NCBI GenBank assembly: GCA_009829735.1
Contig: CM020619.1
Coordinates: 22,407,554 to 22,471,553, forward strand
Source: Pyropia yezoensis
Lineage: Eukaryota > Rhodophyta > Bangiophyceae > Bangiales > Bangiaceae
Length of the DNA stretch: 64,000 bases
Direction of reading: 5' to 3'
The notes beneath the pieces are model-generated. The model saw nothing but the letters and a program-made list of their open reading frames with translations, did no database searches and was not told where the DNA came from. This document shows, piece by piece, positions 30,400-42,062 of the stretch. Both the position numbers and the translations under genes were made by a program. How positions within the stretch are numbered: the first letter of the stretch is position 1; every line of letters starts with the position of its first letter.

Positions 30400-30766
30400 T
30401 GTAGCACAATAGGTATCCATCCTCTGCACGTCCACTCTCAGGGAACACTCACCAAGGGGGATCGGCACCAACGTCACCGGGAGGCCAAGGTTGCTTTCCA
30501 TGGAGCGCAAGCCACGGGACCAAGATGGGAGCCCAAATGGGAGGGGTTTGTTGTTCTACCATGGCCGGCGGTGGATTCGCCGCCGGCCCCCTCGTTATAA
30601 ACCCTCGGAGACACTACTATCTACCCTCCACCCCAAGATGCAAGTCCCTCTGGTCATACGTAACTTATAGATACCGTGACCAGTACGGACTCCCAAATTG
30701 AAAGTTAAGGGTTAGAAGTGGCCCCCCTAATATTAGGGTCACAATACGGCCAAACATATTGCTACA
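30400..30766 (-). repeat. Element D 3' LTR (left)
   Basis: 367 bp, TGTAGC...GCTACA. On the plus strand it has a 9-bp hairpin GGCCGGCGG/CCGCCGGCC (30563-30588) and a TATAAA box at 30596-30601 pointing toward the antisense ORF. It differs from the right copy by a few indels near the start. Confidence 0.92.
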
Positions 30767-31353
30767 TATCCCCCCCTAAGATTCGGCCCGTCCTCGGGTC
30801 GAGTTGCATTCGGGTTTCCGAATGTAAGTGGGTCGCGTGACCGTTTACCAGTCGCGTGGGGCTTTGCGCCCTGTCGCGACAGACACCCCTTTTCGAGGTT
30901 GTCTGAGGGGGGTGCCCCCCTTTGTGTGGTACACACACGATCCGTTTTCCGGACCGTTGAATTCCCGATGCGGGTTTTCGTTCACGACCCCCCTTTCCGA
31001 GGGGTGGTGCAAGCGGATCCGCCACCAGGCGTCTGCTGGTAGGGGGGCCCCTCTCGCGGGACAATTGAGTGGGTGGCGGGGGCTGCCCGCGTTACGTGGG
31101 GGCGGTTGGGGGTGACCCCCCTTGGTTACCCCGTGTGGAGGGGCGTGGCCCCGATCCAGGTGCCTGGGTGGAGCGCCCTCGTAGCTCGGCTGGCGCGGGT
31201 CGTCCCGCGCTGCCGTATCGCTCGTGCTAAGCTGTGTGGTTATAAGCGCGGGTGCCCGCGCTTCCCTGGCTCGTCCGCGCGAGCGTTCCTTGTACCGGGT
31301 CGAGCCGGCTGCGGCTTTTTGGCACGGGGCGCCCCTGCTACCCCGGCTCCACC
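30767..31353. other. Element D polypurine tract and leader of the antisense ORF
   Basis: Directly next to the LTR, the minus strand reads AGGGGGGGATA, the polypurine tract. The remaining 570 bp lead to the antisense ORF; they are GC-rich with many G runs and no convincing gene. Confidence 0.5.
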
Positions 31354-33722
31354 ATGTTGGACCCCCAGGTACCTGGGGGCGAGGACGACCTCCTGCTTGA
31401 GGAGGAGGAGGAGGTGATGGTGGACGACGTTCCCGTCTCTGCCACCGCCGCCGAGTGCTTCTTGGAGAGCTCCTCGGAGGACGAAGGCGACCGGGTGACA
31501 GTTCGTGTGGCCCCGGAAGGCGCGCCGGGCGGATTGTCGTCCGTGTGCAGCGGCACGACGGCTCCGTCGGGTGGCGGGCAACCGTGTGTAGCGGCTGCCT
31601 CTACCTCTACTCCTCCGGCGGCCCGGATGGCTCCTGTCGCCGGTGCCGGCGCGGCTTCACCTCAAGACGGCGTCACCGGTGTGTCGGACGGTCGTGGCGG
31701 CACCCCGGCCGGGACGGCGGGTCAAGACGGCGCGGGTGCCCGCCCGGTTGGTGTGTCCGTGGCGGCGGGTAACGGGTCTACCCCTGCTGCCCCCGTGGTG
31801 CCCACGTCGGGCCCGGGTGGCGGCGATGCTCTGCCCGCGGTGCCGCGGGCGCTTGGTGTTCAAGAAGTGTCTACCCCGATGGCGGTGGACTCCGGGAGCT
31901 ACTTCAGGCGGGCGCCCGCCCTTCTTCTTCCTCCTCGGCCCCGTGCGCCTCCGGTGCCGGCCCATCTGCCGGTGGGGCTCCCCCCGGCGCCCCCGATTCT
32001 CCCTGGTCCTGCCCGGGTTGCCCCGTTGGGTGGCGGCGTCGCCTTGGCGGCACGTCAACCCGCCATGTCGATGTCCGACTTGGTGGCTCGGGTTCGAGGC
32101 ATGACTGTGCAGGAGTCGATGGACTCCGCTGGGCGGATGCGGGTGGACTTCCACCAGCCGCGTCTCCCTGGAGAGTCCTCCCGGCGCGTCAAGGTGGACC
32201 CGAGTTGGGAGCGGGAGTTGGTGCGGCTGGTCAACCAGCCGAACGCGGTCCGGGTGGAACATCATTGGATCCTGAGTCAGCCGGACGACCGGCATGCGCA
32301 GCTCTGGCGCACCCGGATGGGGCGGGGTGAAGTCTACCTCGACTCCGCCTTCGGGATATGCGACTTGATTGCCCCCGCGTTGCCGCGGGAGGTTGACTAC
32401 CCGGCTAGTGCTCGGGGGATTGCGGCGGCGGCGGAGCCGGTGGCGTTTGGGGAGACGGTGAGGGATACCGGCCGGTATCCCGGGTTTGAGTACTTCCCGA
32501 GGGTATCCCCGTACCTGACGTTGACGGCTCCGTACCCGCCCATGGCGGGGTTGAAGTCGGCGTCGAGTTGGCGACGCAACCATGGTGTCATGGCGGATGC
32601 GTTCCGCACCGATATAACGGTGCGTTGCAGACCGGTAACGGTCGCGCGCCGGTGCACACTCCCGTGCGCCTGCCTCTGTGGCAGGAGGGGTCGGAGCCCG
32701 CCCCTGCTTTCCGGTTTGACACCGGCTCCTGTCTCCGATACTTCGGTAGTGTGTTGGCTTCCCGGCCTGTCCACCCGTTGCAGGGGACCTTCATCCTTGA
32801 GGTCACCCTCGGGCAGGCTTCCTCCTTATTGCTGTCCGTCCGCCGGCAGGGGCGCCTGTTTCATCTTCCAACGGGTGTCCGTCGGCACATCGAGCAGCTG
32901 GGCGTGGACATGATAGCTGCCAAGACCGGGTTGGCCCGGGAGTTCGAGGCCCTGCTGGCCGTTCACGATGCCGGGAACTGGGCGGGGGTGTTGGCCCTTC
33001 CCCCGTTCCGGGACCCGCAGGCTGGGGCTTCCCCCTTGCCTCGTCACTCGTTGCGTATCCGGTGTACTCAGCCGGGTGAGCCCAATTGCCGGGGGTGGGC
33101 GTCCACCGAGGCTGTTCCTGACCTGGGTATTCCCATGGTTATCCATGACCCTCTTCAGATCCTCGCCCCGTGGTTCGGTAACCCGATACCGATGGCGGTT
33201 GGCCGTCGTCCCCGAGAGTGGGGCTCTGCGGGTGGGAAGCGTGAGGTTTCCCGTCGTAGGGCGGAGCCCCGCAGGGTTTACGGTGGAGCCCCTTCCGTAG
33301 GGTCCTACCGGGCCTCGCATCAGGTGCCACCGGCTCCGGTGGTAGCCGTGTCGGCTCCTGTGGCTCCTCTGGCTGCGCCAGTGTCACTTTCCGCTCCTGT
33401 CATGCGTGACGGGGGTCTCCGTCTATGGTATGAGGGCGTTGACGCCCTCATTGCTCGTGAGATGCGGGAGGGTCTCTCTGTTAGCTGGGGGGATATCCCT
33501 CCAGGTGCTGCGCTGGTTGGGTCCGCGCGTTGCTTCGGTGGCGTGCTGGACCGCCTCCAGTCCGCTCTGGCGGACGTGGAGGCTTGCCGCAGCACCCTTG
33601 TCCAGCTATGCACCGAGGTAACTCGGGTGATTGACCGTCGTGAGATTGCCGACCGATGGAGCATGGAGGTGTGCGCGCTTACGCGCGAGTGGCCTCCCTC
33701 GGGCAGTGGGTCTACCCACTGA
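31354..33722 (+). pseudogene. Element D antisense ORF (one frameshift)
   Basis: Plus-strand ORF between pol and the 3' LTR. It begins at ATG 31354 (MLDPQVPGGEDDLLLEEEEE), with an acidic N-terminus and a long Pro/Ala/Gly-rich region. A globular-looking part follows (VRGMTVQESMDSAGRMRVDF, VRVEHHWILSQPDDRHAQLW). The frame shifts between about 32570 and 32640. The second half holds YFGSVL, FHLPTGVRRHIEQLGVDMIAAKTG, a basic Pro-rich linker and a helical end (LVGSARCFGGVLDRLQSALADVEACRS). Its position, length and layout parallel the A and B antisense ORFs; sequence similarity to them is weak by eye. No known domain is seen. Confidence 0.7.
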
Positions 33723-34173
33723 GGAGTGCTATTCTTTGTGAGGGAGAGGGACCCGGCGACCCTTATGGTGGCCGGGTAGTAGTGAGTATAAACTCATCCC
33801 CCGCTGGGGCGTTTGCATGATACCAATGCCTGCCATTGGGGAGTACCCCGTCTGACTTAGCCGTGGCCTGCCTCGGTTCTTTGCCGCGCCCCCCAACCCA
33901 TCCTGGTTGGTTAATACTCATGAAGGTCAACCTTCCTTCGTCCGTCACTTGCCCCATGGATGAAGGTTTACCTTGGTGTAAGCCTCAGGTTACTTTGAAA
34001 TTATCGGAGTTAGTCATCTCCTTCAAGTAAACTTGAAAAAGTCAGTAGCTTACTTAGTTTGCCTAAGTCCGCTCCAACTTAGTGAACCTAAGTCTTGCCG
34101 AATCCGTGTGACACCCTACTTAGTAGGTATAAGCCTCACCCCCCAACAGCCGAAGTCGGTGTCGGTTGGGTAG
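33723..34173. other. Element D convergent intergenic region
   Basis: 451 bp between the stop of the antisense ORF and the stop of pol, tail to tail. It contains repeated short blocks of ACTTAGT type (around 34045-34130) and no ORF. Convergent transcripts would end or overlap here. Confidence 0.4.
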
Positions 34174-37100
34174 TTACAGTAGGCGTCGTCGCCTCATGTA
34201 AGGCATGAGAAGTTGGCGGGGTATATTTGCCGCCTGTTCCCAGGTGGGTGCGTCGTATCCGACCCACATCACCTTGACGTACCAGGGTCTTGGTAGGTCC
34301 GAGTCGGTGTGTCCGACCACGCTCTCTACTTGGTATGGAATCCCATCCGGTCCCACCGGGTCATCTGACCGGTGGGTTGTAAGAGCTTTATGTAGCAACC
34401 CAGCCGGTACCGGCTGAGGCTGTTCCGGCTTCGGAGCAGGTGTCACATCATTGAGGTTGATGCGTTGTATCTCCGTATCGGAGTGCAGGATGACAGAGTG
34501 ATCATCTCTGTGTAAGATCTGGTACGGTTCTTTGACCGGTTGCATAAGCTTGTTCCCTCGGAACTTCTGGTGTCTGATATAGACCCAGTCTCCTGTTACC
34601 AGGGTTGCGTTGCGTACCCGTAGCCGGGCGTCAAAGTTCTTCTTGTATCGAAGTTTTGTACGGTCAAGGGCACCCTTGAGCTTCGGAATCACCCACGATA
34701 GCTTGGCCAACCAAGCTAAGTGGATCCGTTCGGCCGGTCGGCCCTTCGGTATGTCATACCGAGTGCATCTGCCCGGTGGCAGCGTCAGGTTACCGACGCC
34801 CATCGGCATGACCCATTCCAGTGGGGCAATGCTGGTACTCCGGTGGGGCCTGGCATTGTATGCCAGGTTCAAGACGGACAGAAGCCTGTCCCACGTCTTT
34901 GTGTGCTCCGCCACATAGCATTGGAGCATCTCCACGATGGTGCGGTTGAACCGCTCCACCTGCCCGTTGGATTGCGGGTGGTAGTCGGATGCCCGACGGG
35001 GTTCGATACCGAACATGCCCAGGACCTTAGTGCAGAATGCTGACGTCAGGTTTGCTCCGTTATCGGAGAGGAGTTGCTTCATTACTCCGTAAGCACTGAT
35101 CCAGTGGTCAACCACTGCGTTCATGATGGTGTAGGCCGTATCGTTCGGGATTGCTACTGCCCGTGACAGCTTAGCAAAGCGGTCCGTCATGACCAGGATG
35201 TACCTGTTCCCTTCTTCCGTTACCGGAAGCGGCCCGAGTATGTCGATAGCGACTTGCTCGTTGGGCCCATCCGGGGGGAACAGTTTCATAGCGGATGCCC
35301 GCCTATGAAGACTCATACGATTCCGTGCACACGGGTGGCATCCCCGCACGTGGTCGATTACGTCGACGGCCATAGCTGGCCAGTAGAAGAACCTTTGCAT
35401 TGCTGCGAACATGCGCGAACCCCCCGGGTGTCCGGCTGTGGGGTTCTGGCGTTCTCGTTCCATGACGGCTTGCCGTAAGGACACGGGAACCACTACCTGA
35501 TGTCGTCCATCGGCGGGTGCCCGCCGGTACATGAGGCCGTCCTCGTTCTCGGAGAAGATGCCGGCCGTGCCGGCCAGGAGGTTGGCACGATGGCGTTTAC
35601 AGTCGTCGTCATTGGCCTGTGCCTCGCGGAAGTCCGCGAGGGTCAATGGGTACGCAAGGTGTGCCATGGTATGGTCAACCATACCTTGGGTAGCATTACC
35701 CACCATGCAAACTGGTACAACCGGGATGTCCTCTTCCACCTGTCGGGTATCCCCGCTCGGTGTATCGAGTCGCGACAGCGCGTCCCCCAGATGATGTGTG
35801 GAGCCGGCCTTATACATGGTCCGGTAGTCGTGCTCGGCCATCTTCAGCCTCCACCGGGCTAGCCGACCGTGGCTGTCGTAATCCTTGTCACCAAGGTTGA
35901 GAAGCAATCTTAAAGGTTCGTGGTCCGACCTTACGATGAACCTGGAACCTTCCAGGTATGGCCGGAGCAGTTGCACTGCCCTTATGACTCCGAGGCACTC
36001 GCGCTCGGTGGCACTATAGTTACGCTCAGCCGGGGTGAGTGTCCGGCTGAAGTACCCTACCGGATGTAGGTCCGGGATAGCATTATCGGTACCGATGATG
36101 GTCTCACCTTGTAACAGGGTGCATCCCGCTTGGGTATCGCATGCATCGACGTCGATGACGAAGGTCCCGCGTCTATGCGGCAACGCAAGCACGGGTGGGG
36201 CTAGCAGAGCTTGCTTGAGCAGCTCGAATGCCTCTACCTCGCTGGGCGAGGGAGGTTAGAGTACCATTGGCAAGGCGCTGCTCGTCAGAACCGTTAACGG
36301 TTTGGCTATACGAGCGAAGTCCTTGACGAACCGTCGGTATACGTTGCACATCCCCAGAAGGCTTTTCAGCTGTGTCTGGGTGGTTGGGTATCGCGCATCC
36401 CGGAGTGCCCGGGTATTAGCTTCGAGCACTCCCAGTTTGCCTGGTGTGATCTGGTGACCCAGATTCTCGACGGTCTGCTGAAAGAAGGCGCACTTCTTGA
36501 GGCGCAGGGTTACCCCGGCGTTCCGCAAGAGGGTGAGTACCTCGTCGACATGTTGCACATGGGCATCCATGTTACGCGAGAAGACGATGACGTCGTCCAA
36601 GTACACCAAGCAGTTACGCCACTTGACTCCCGACAGTATAATGTCGATGGCCCGCTGGAATGTGGCGGGGGCGTTGGACAATCCGAAGGGCATCCTTAGG
36701 AACTCGTACACGCCACTGTGACAGACGAACGCCGTCTTGGGGATATCCTCTTCCGCAACTGGGATCTGCCAGTACCCGGCATTGCAGTCGATAGTGGTAA
36801 ACACTGTGGCCTCCCCCAGCGAGTCGATGCTCTCGTCCATCCTTGGTGAAGGGTATGAGTCTTTCTTGGTAACCAAGTTGAGGCGTCGATAATCGATACA
36901 AAACCGAGGGGTTTGATCCTTCTTCGGTACGATAACGACTGGGGCGCCCCACTCCGACATCGAAGGTCGGATCACCTTAGCTTCGCTCATCCTCTTCACT
37001 TCTCCATCAACGATCTCTCGTTGCATAGGCCCCGCGCGATGAGGTTGCGACCGCGCTGGTCGAGCACCTGGTACCAGGTCTATACGGTGTTGGGTTGCCC

Positions 37101-38360
37101 CAATGGTACCCAGCGCCCCGCCGGTACACATGACGTCATGCTTTCTTAGCATCCGTCGTACCCCTTCAGCTACCGAAGGGGGAAGGTGGTCGAGGTCAGC
37201 CTCGGCCCGTGCCTTCAAGGCTTCTTGTTCCTTTGGCGGCATGTCCGCCGGAGCTGCCGATGGGTTAGGCTTCCCGTCATCGGGTTGCTGCCGCTCGGTG
37301 GTCTCGGCGACCGCCAGTACCTGAAGTGGTTCAACTTGACCTTCCTTGTCAGGGGTCAGGATATCTCCTTCGTAGAGCTCGGCAATTCCGAGGATAGTTC
37401 CCTTCGGGAGGGTGACTGCCTTACGGGGATACTTCGCCATCACGAGCAGTCATGAACCCCCCGCCCGGAGGTCTACGATACCGTTGGCCATGGTCAACTC
37501 ATGGCGCTTGTAGGTTCGTAGGTTGGACTGAACTCTGCAGATGCCTGCGAGGTCACAGTTAACCGGGAGGACGGTCTCTGATAACGGCTCAAAGCGAGTC
37601 CGCTTGGCCAGCCGGAGTATCTTCGGTTCTACGCTGGCGCATACCTCAGCCACGTTAACGTGGCTCCCTTGTAGCGTCAGGTCCCTGACGATCGCTGTCT
37701 GTCCTCTCTTAGTCCCGTCGGCCCCTTGCAGCTCGACGGCCCTCCGGCCCGGCCGGATTGCATCAACGTGAACGTTGATGAAGGTGCACCCCAGTATGCA
37801 AGGAACAGATAGAGTCTCACACACCAGGAAGTCAACTTCCGTAGTGAGCTTTCCGATGGTGACCTGCAGCGACATCGCTGCGGTCGTACGAATGAGACGA
37901 CTATTCGCATCCCTGATCGTGGGTCCCCGAGCAACTCTGACTCGCGGGAGCCACTTGTCCGGGAGGGTATCCTTCCGGATCAGGTTAGGTCCAGCCCCTG
38001 TATCCAGTACAGGGTAAAAAGATCGGGTCGACTGGGGGTCAACCCCCAGTGTGGCTGATACCTTGAAGTTCTCCAAGGTGAACAGTACGTGGCCTACACC
38101 GATATCCGGTGTAGCTCGGGCATCCTGAACAGGGCCCTTGTCTGGGTTCATGTGACGGGGCTTCCCGTCCTCTCCTCCCAAACTTGGTGGTTGGTCATCA
38201 ATCCCCTGACGCCGTGTCGTCGGGGCCGGAAGGTGTACCCGGGGGTTGATGCGGCGTCGGCTCAACCGCGCTCTCCGTGGGGCTTTCCCCGCGGCAGTCC
38301 GGGGTGGCTTGCTAGGGTTACCCCAGCGACCCCGTGCCGTCCTTCCTCTTACTCGTTTCC
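34174..38360 (-). pseudogene. pol: Element D pol, two in-frame stops
   Basis: Ty3/gypsy pol in one frame from the GGGAAAC site to 34174, broken only by TGA at 37450-37452 (after DLRAGGS) and TAA at 36256-36258 (before PPSPSEVEAF; CAA to TAA would explain it). Protease LDTGAGPNLIRK is near 38000. RT has VYLDDVIVF near 36595 and RNase H has DVDACDTQAG near 36140. Integrase has a zinc finger ending CHPCARNRM, DILGPLP near 35230, SDNGANLTS and HPQSNGQVERFN near 34960. The C-terminal chromodomain-like segment is YVKVMWVGYDAPTWEQ near 34250. It needs -1 frameshifting from gag. Confidence 0.9.
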
Positions 38361-40412
38361 CGTGCTCGGCCGGGTACTATCTTCCGCGATATCCGGGAGA
38401 GGAGGTGCCTCTCCGACTGCCAGCACTCCTCCTGGAGCTTGCTGCCTACCCGGTGCCGGGCCTCTGGCGGGATACCCCCCAACGGATGCCTTGCGTTGCG
38501 CCGCTGCCCTTCGAGACTCCTCCGGGATGAGCGGGCATGAGGACACCCAGTGTTGGGGGTCTCCGCACAACATACACCCGGACGTGCCGGCCGTCCCGGG
38601 CGTCCGCGTCGGGTTGGCTCCATATGTCCGGTTGCCTGCTTCGGGCGCCCGAGTGCCTGCCCCTCGGTAGGCCTTGGGTCCCGGTGCCAACCGGAACATG
38701 GACTCCCCCAGCCGGTTGGTTCTACCAGCGATGTGCGGAGGTGCCTCCGTACGCACTGCCCATGTCGGCAGGGGTTGGTGGGGGTTACCCGCAACCGGGG
38801 CATACCCCGTAGTCCGCACATACGGGACGCGCCGTCCCGCTCCCTCGTTAACCTGGAACTGGGTCCCAGCCGGGGCGATGTACGCTACCGTACCATGCTC
38901 ATCGATCACCGGCGTCGCCGGTAGCAACAGGTGGCCCTGTTGGTCGACTAGAGGTTCATCCTCACCGGTAGGGGTATGTTCGGTCGCCACCAGTACTGGT
39001 GCGGTCTTACGTTCCCCCTTCTCTTGCCTCGATACCGGGGTAAGACTGGGCTTGCCTCCCTCACCCTTGGGCTTCGGGGCCAAGGCGCATTCCGGGTGTA
39101 GCACCCGGTAGGCGTCCCCTAGGGACTTGCACATATGCATCAGTCGACTGAAGTTCGTCCGAGCCGTATTGGCTCCCCGTGCGGATATCCGCACATAGTT
39201 GGGTACTCCTGCGAACAGGATGGCCCGTAGTTCCCCTTCGCCGAGGAGCTTCCCCAGCTCGTAGTCGAGCTCTTGCATCCGGCGTCCAAACATCTCTTCA
39301 TCCTCCCAGGACTAGGCGGTGGCAGTGCGAAGGGCCCGATAGTGGTCTTCGCACTTGTCCTCACTGAGGTAGCTGCTAAGCAGCTCCTTCAATATCCCAC
39401 GGTAATCCATGGGGGTGGCTGCGACCCTCATTCCCGGCATCGGGGATGCCTGGTGGAGGATGCCTCCGACCCGTTCATCCACAAAGAACCGGAGGATCTC
39501 CAGGACCAGCCCCTCGTTGACGAGTGCCTTGTCCGCGGCTGCCTTGAAACTAGTCAAGAAGCCAATGACTGCCAACGGGCGTCCGTTAGGGCCCCCGAAC
39601 ATAGGGACTCCCTTCATAAGGGTCTGCATAGAGCGGATCGCTCGGCGCGAGGTCGTACGCATCGATTCCGATACGGTAGTGGATCGGTCCTTCAAACGAA
39701 AACGTTCCGGAGGCAGTACCGACCTGAAGACTTCGTTGACAATCTCCGTGTCCGCGTCCTGGATATCCAGTCGCTTGGCCAATTGATGAGTAAACTCATC
39801 GGACTCCATCCGCTTCAGTAAGCTCGCAGTAACCTGCGCTGTCATCGCTTGCACCATTGACGCTGGAACCTCCGGCGTCGGCGCCTCGGGTACCCGAGTT
39901 GCCTGGCTTCTGTCGTCGAGGGGGCAATGCGAGACGGTACCGTCTCCCCCCATCGCCGACTCCGTTCCGGCGTAAGTTTCCGCCGGACCATGTCCGCGGA
40001 GCCCGCTCTGGGTGCTCCGAGCGTAGCGCTCCGTATGACTACGTTCCAACTCAGCCGACGAGTCGGATCCATAACCCGCCGTGTCCGGGGGTTGTCCAGG
40101 AGTAGCAACACCGGGGTTGACCCTGGTGGACTCCGAAAGTAGTCCGGCCGGTTCGAACCGTACCGGTGTGGGAGGAATACGACGGGGTACCGTCGTATGG
40201 CGTGCTGACATCAGCACCGCCATAGCGTCCTGCGTACGCTTTTGACGGGCGTCGAGCCCGGTGAACCGGGCCTCGATGCGGGCCAATGATGCCATCAGGG
40301 AATCCTCTGGTGAAGGTGGCGGCGGCGTGAGGTCGGCAGAGGACAGTTGCGGCGGTCCGCCGCCCCCGGCCGTCCGTGCCGTACCAAACGTCGATGCGGC
40401 ACCGGAGAGCAT
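38349..40412 (-). pseudogene. gag: Element D gag, one nonsense codon
   Basis: gag frame from ATG 40412 (MLSGAASTFGTARTAG) with a single TAG at 39312-39314 between RTATA and SWEDEEMFG. The frame is open upstream to a TAA but without another in-frame ATG. Features: Pro/Ser-rich N-terminus, helical capsid-like region (KGVPMFGGPNGRPLAVIGFLTSF split, LVLEILRFFVDERVGGIL), a CCHC knuckle CMLCGDPQHWVSSC near the end, and a C-terminus ending STGNE, the codons of the slippery heptamer. Confidence 0.87.
38355..38361 (-). other. Element D -1 frameshift heptamer GGGAAAC
   Basis: Minus-strand G GGA AAC GAG TAA, the same phase and distance to the gag stop as in A, B and C. A GCTGGGG/CCCTAGC hairpin lies about 30 nt further on; no closer pseudoknot is obvious by eye. 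Confidence 0.75.
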
Positions 40413-40733
40413 CGGCGTCTCAATTTTGTCGATCGGGTTACCGATCCCGGTTCCCGGGTTCAGCTCCGGGGTCGGCGTCGACGCCGATCCGTCATAGTGA
40501 GCGTTCCCCGTCTCTTAGGTAGACATGGTCACAATCAGTCAACCGACGTCACAGTCACCACGAATAAGAGAGCGTGGGGGTAGTTGCGGGAGAGTAGCCG
40601 TAGATCGCAGTCAAACGCAACCGCTCAAAACAATCAAACAGATCGCAGCACCACGAGTACAAGAAAAGGACTGGATCCCTATCCGTGTGCCAGGGCCGAA
40701 GACGGCGTCACCACAAGGGTGACGGAAACCCGT

Positions 40734-40750
40734 CCCCTGCTGCTCCACCG
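40734..40750 (-). other. Element D primer binding site
   Basis: Minus-strand CGGTGGAGCAGCAGGGG, 1 nt inside the 5' LTR. It differs from the A/C site only in the first base. Confidence 0.6.
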
Positions 40751-40751
40751 A

Positions 40752-41114
40752 TGTAGCACAATAGGTATCCGCTGCACGTCCACTCTCAGGGAACACTCAC
40801 CAAGGGGGATTGGCACCAACGTCACCGGGAGGCCAAGGTTGCTGTCCATGGAGCGCAAGCCACGGGACCAAGATGGGAGCCCAAATGGGAGGGGTTTGTT
40901 GTTCTACCTTGGCCGGCGGTGGATTCGCCGCCGGCCCCCTCGTTATAAACCCTCGGAGACATTACTAACTACCCTCCACCCCAAGATGCAAGTCCCTCTG
41001 GTCATACGTAACTTATAGATACCGTGACCAGTACGGACTCCCAAATTGAAAGTTAAGGGTTAGAAGTGGCCCCCCTAATATTAGGGTCACAATACGGCCA
41101 ACCATATTGCTACA
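40752..41114 (-). repeat. Element D 5' LTR (right)
   Basis: 363 bp, TGTAGC...GCTACA, paired with 30400-30766. It carries the same hairpin and TATAAA box on the plus strand. Confidence 0.92.
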
Positions 41115-41156
41115 CACGCCCACCGCCCGCCAGGCCTCGCGCGACAACCGTCGGGT
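41115..41156. repeat. 42-bp direct repeat, right flank of element D
   Basis: Partner of 30358-30399, abutting the right LTR. The minus-strand ORF reads in frame across the repeat, as expected for a duplicated insertion target. Confidence 0.85.
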
Positions 41157-41475
41157 CCTCAGGCATTACCCGAGAGGCCTCCGGCTTCCAGTCGATGCTG
41201 CCAGACGGCTGGCGAAGCACAAACCCGTACTTGGCCAACTCTTCCAGCTTGACGAAGGCCTGGCGGGCCGCCTGGCTGCGGATGTCATAAAGACGTACGT
41301 TCACCACCACCGTCGTCCACAGCAAGTCCCCATGGGCCTGCGTCATCGGGCGATAAGCCGTAAGGCGCGCCTCGCCCCCCGGCCCGTCGGCCAAAGGCCT
41401 GTAATTCAAGGAATCCAGCCACTCCAGCACTTGGTCGGGCAGCCAAGAGAACTGTCCTTCATGAACAAGCTGTAG
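41115..41475 (-). pseudogene. RS-rich ORF, proximal part, split by element D and the E repeat
   Basis: Open minus-strand frame from the edge of the E repeat (LQLVHEGQFSWLPDQV) through DLLWTTVVVNVRLYDIRSQAAR and YGFVLRQPSGSIDWKPEASR to the 42-bp repeat, continuing at 30398. No family is recognised. The start is missing, probably removed or displaced by the E repeat. Confidence 0.5.
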
Positions 41476-42062
41476 TGTTATTGGCCCTTACAGACCCCAC
41501 AATCACACACACACGGGAATTCACAGACAGGGCAGGAAGGAACAGGTAAAAGCACGAGCGTGATCCACTCGCCCACCCCGTCAGAGGTAAGGGTAAGAAG
41601 GACAAAAGCCCGAGGGAGCAGCAACGCAACGCACTGTTGATGTCACAAGACGGCCCCGGGGAGACCCCGGAGCTACTCTCAAGAACCTCCCCCCTGGCCC
41701 CTCCAGGGGCCCAGAGCGGGGCCCCCAGAGGGCGCCCCCTGCGGCTAAGTGCCAGCAAGGCACCGGCCACTCACCAGGCCAACTAACGGAAAGCAAGCGA
41801 CAATCCCCCCACACACAAATGTCAGTCCCCATGCAAAAATCCCGTGGGAAAGAGGGGAAAGACACGAAATCACGCAAGGAAAGCAAATGCGAAAATCAAG
41901 CAAATGACAAAAGGGGTCAACACGCTCACAACCTGGGAAAGTCCTCAAGTCGGGTGGGCCAATCAGGGCTCCGGGTGCGTCGCCACAACGCCGGGCCACC
42001 TAGGCAAGGCTCCCCAGACAGCATAGGGCTCTACATTCCACTGCCGGCCGGGTCCCAAGTCA
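41476..42062. repeat. E repeat, copy 1 (LTR-like, 587 bp)
   Basis: TGTTATTGG...CAAGTCA, the same length as 43471-44057 but visibly diverged, mainly in the second half. TG...CA ends suggest an LTR. No target duplication is seen around either copy alone or the pair. Confidence 0.7.

Larger units (their letters stand above)
30400..41114 (-). mobile_element. Element D: third Ty3/gypsy chromovirus family, lightly damaged
   Basis: 10715-bp element with LTRs 30400-30766 and 40752-41114. gag and pol are on the minus strand with three in-frame stops in all; a two-frame antisense ORF is on the plus strand. It is distinct in sequence from A and B but has the same gene order, the same frameshift heptamer and almost the same PBS. 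It is inserted in an RS-rich ORF on the minus strand. Confidence 0.93.
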
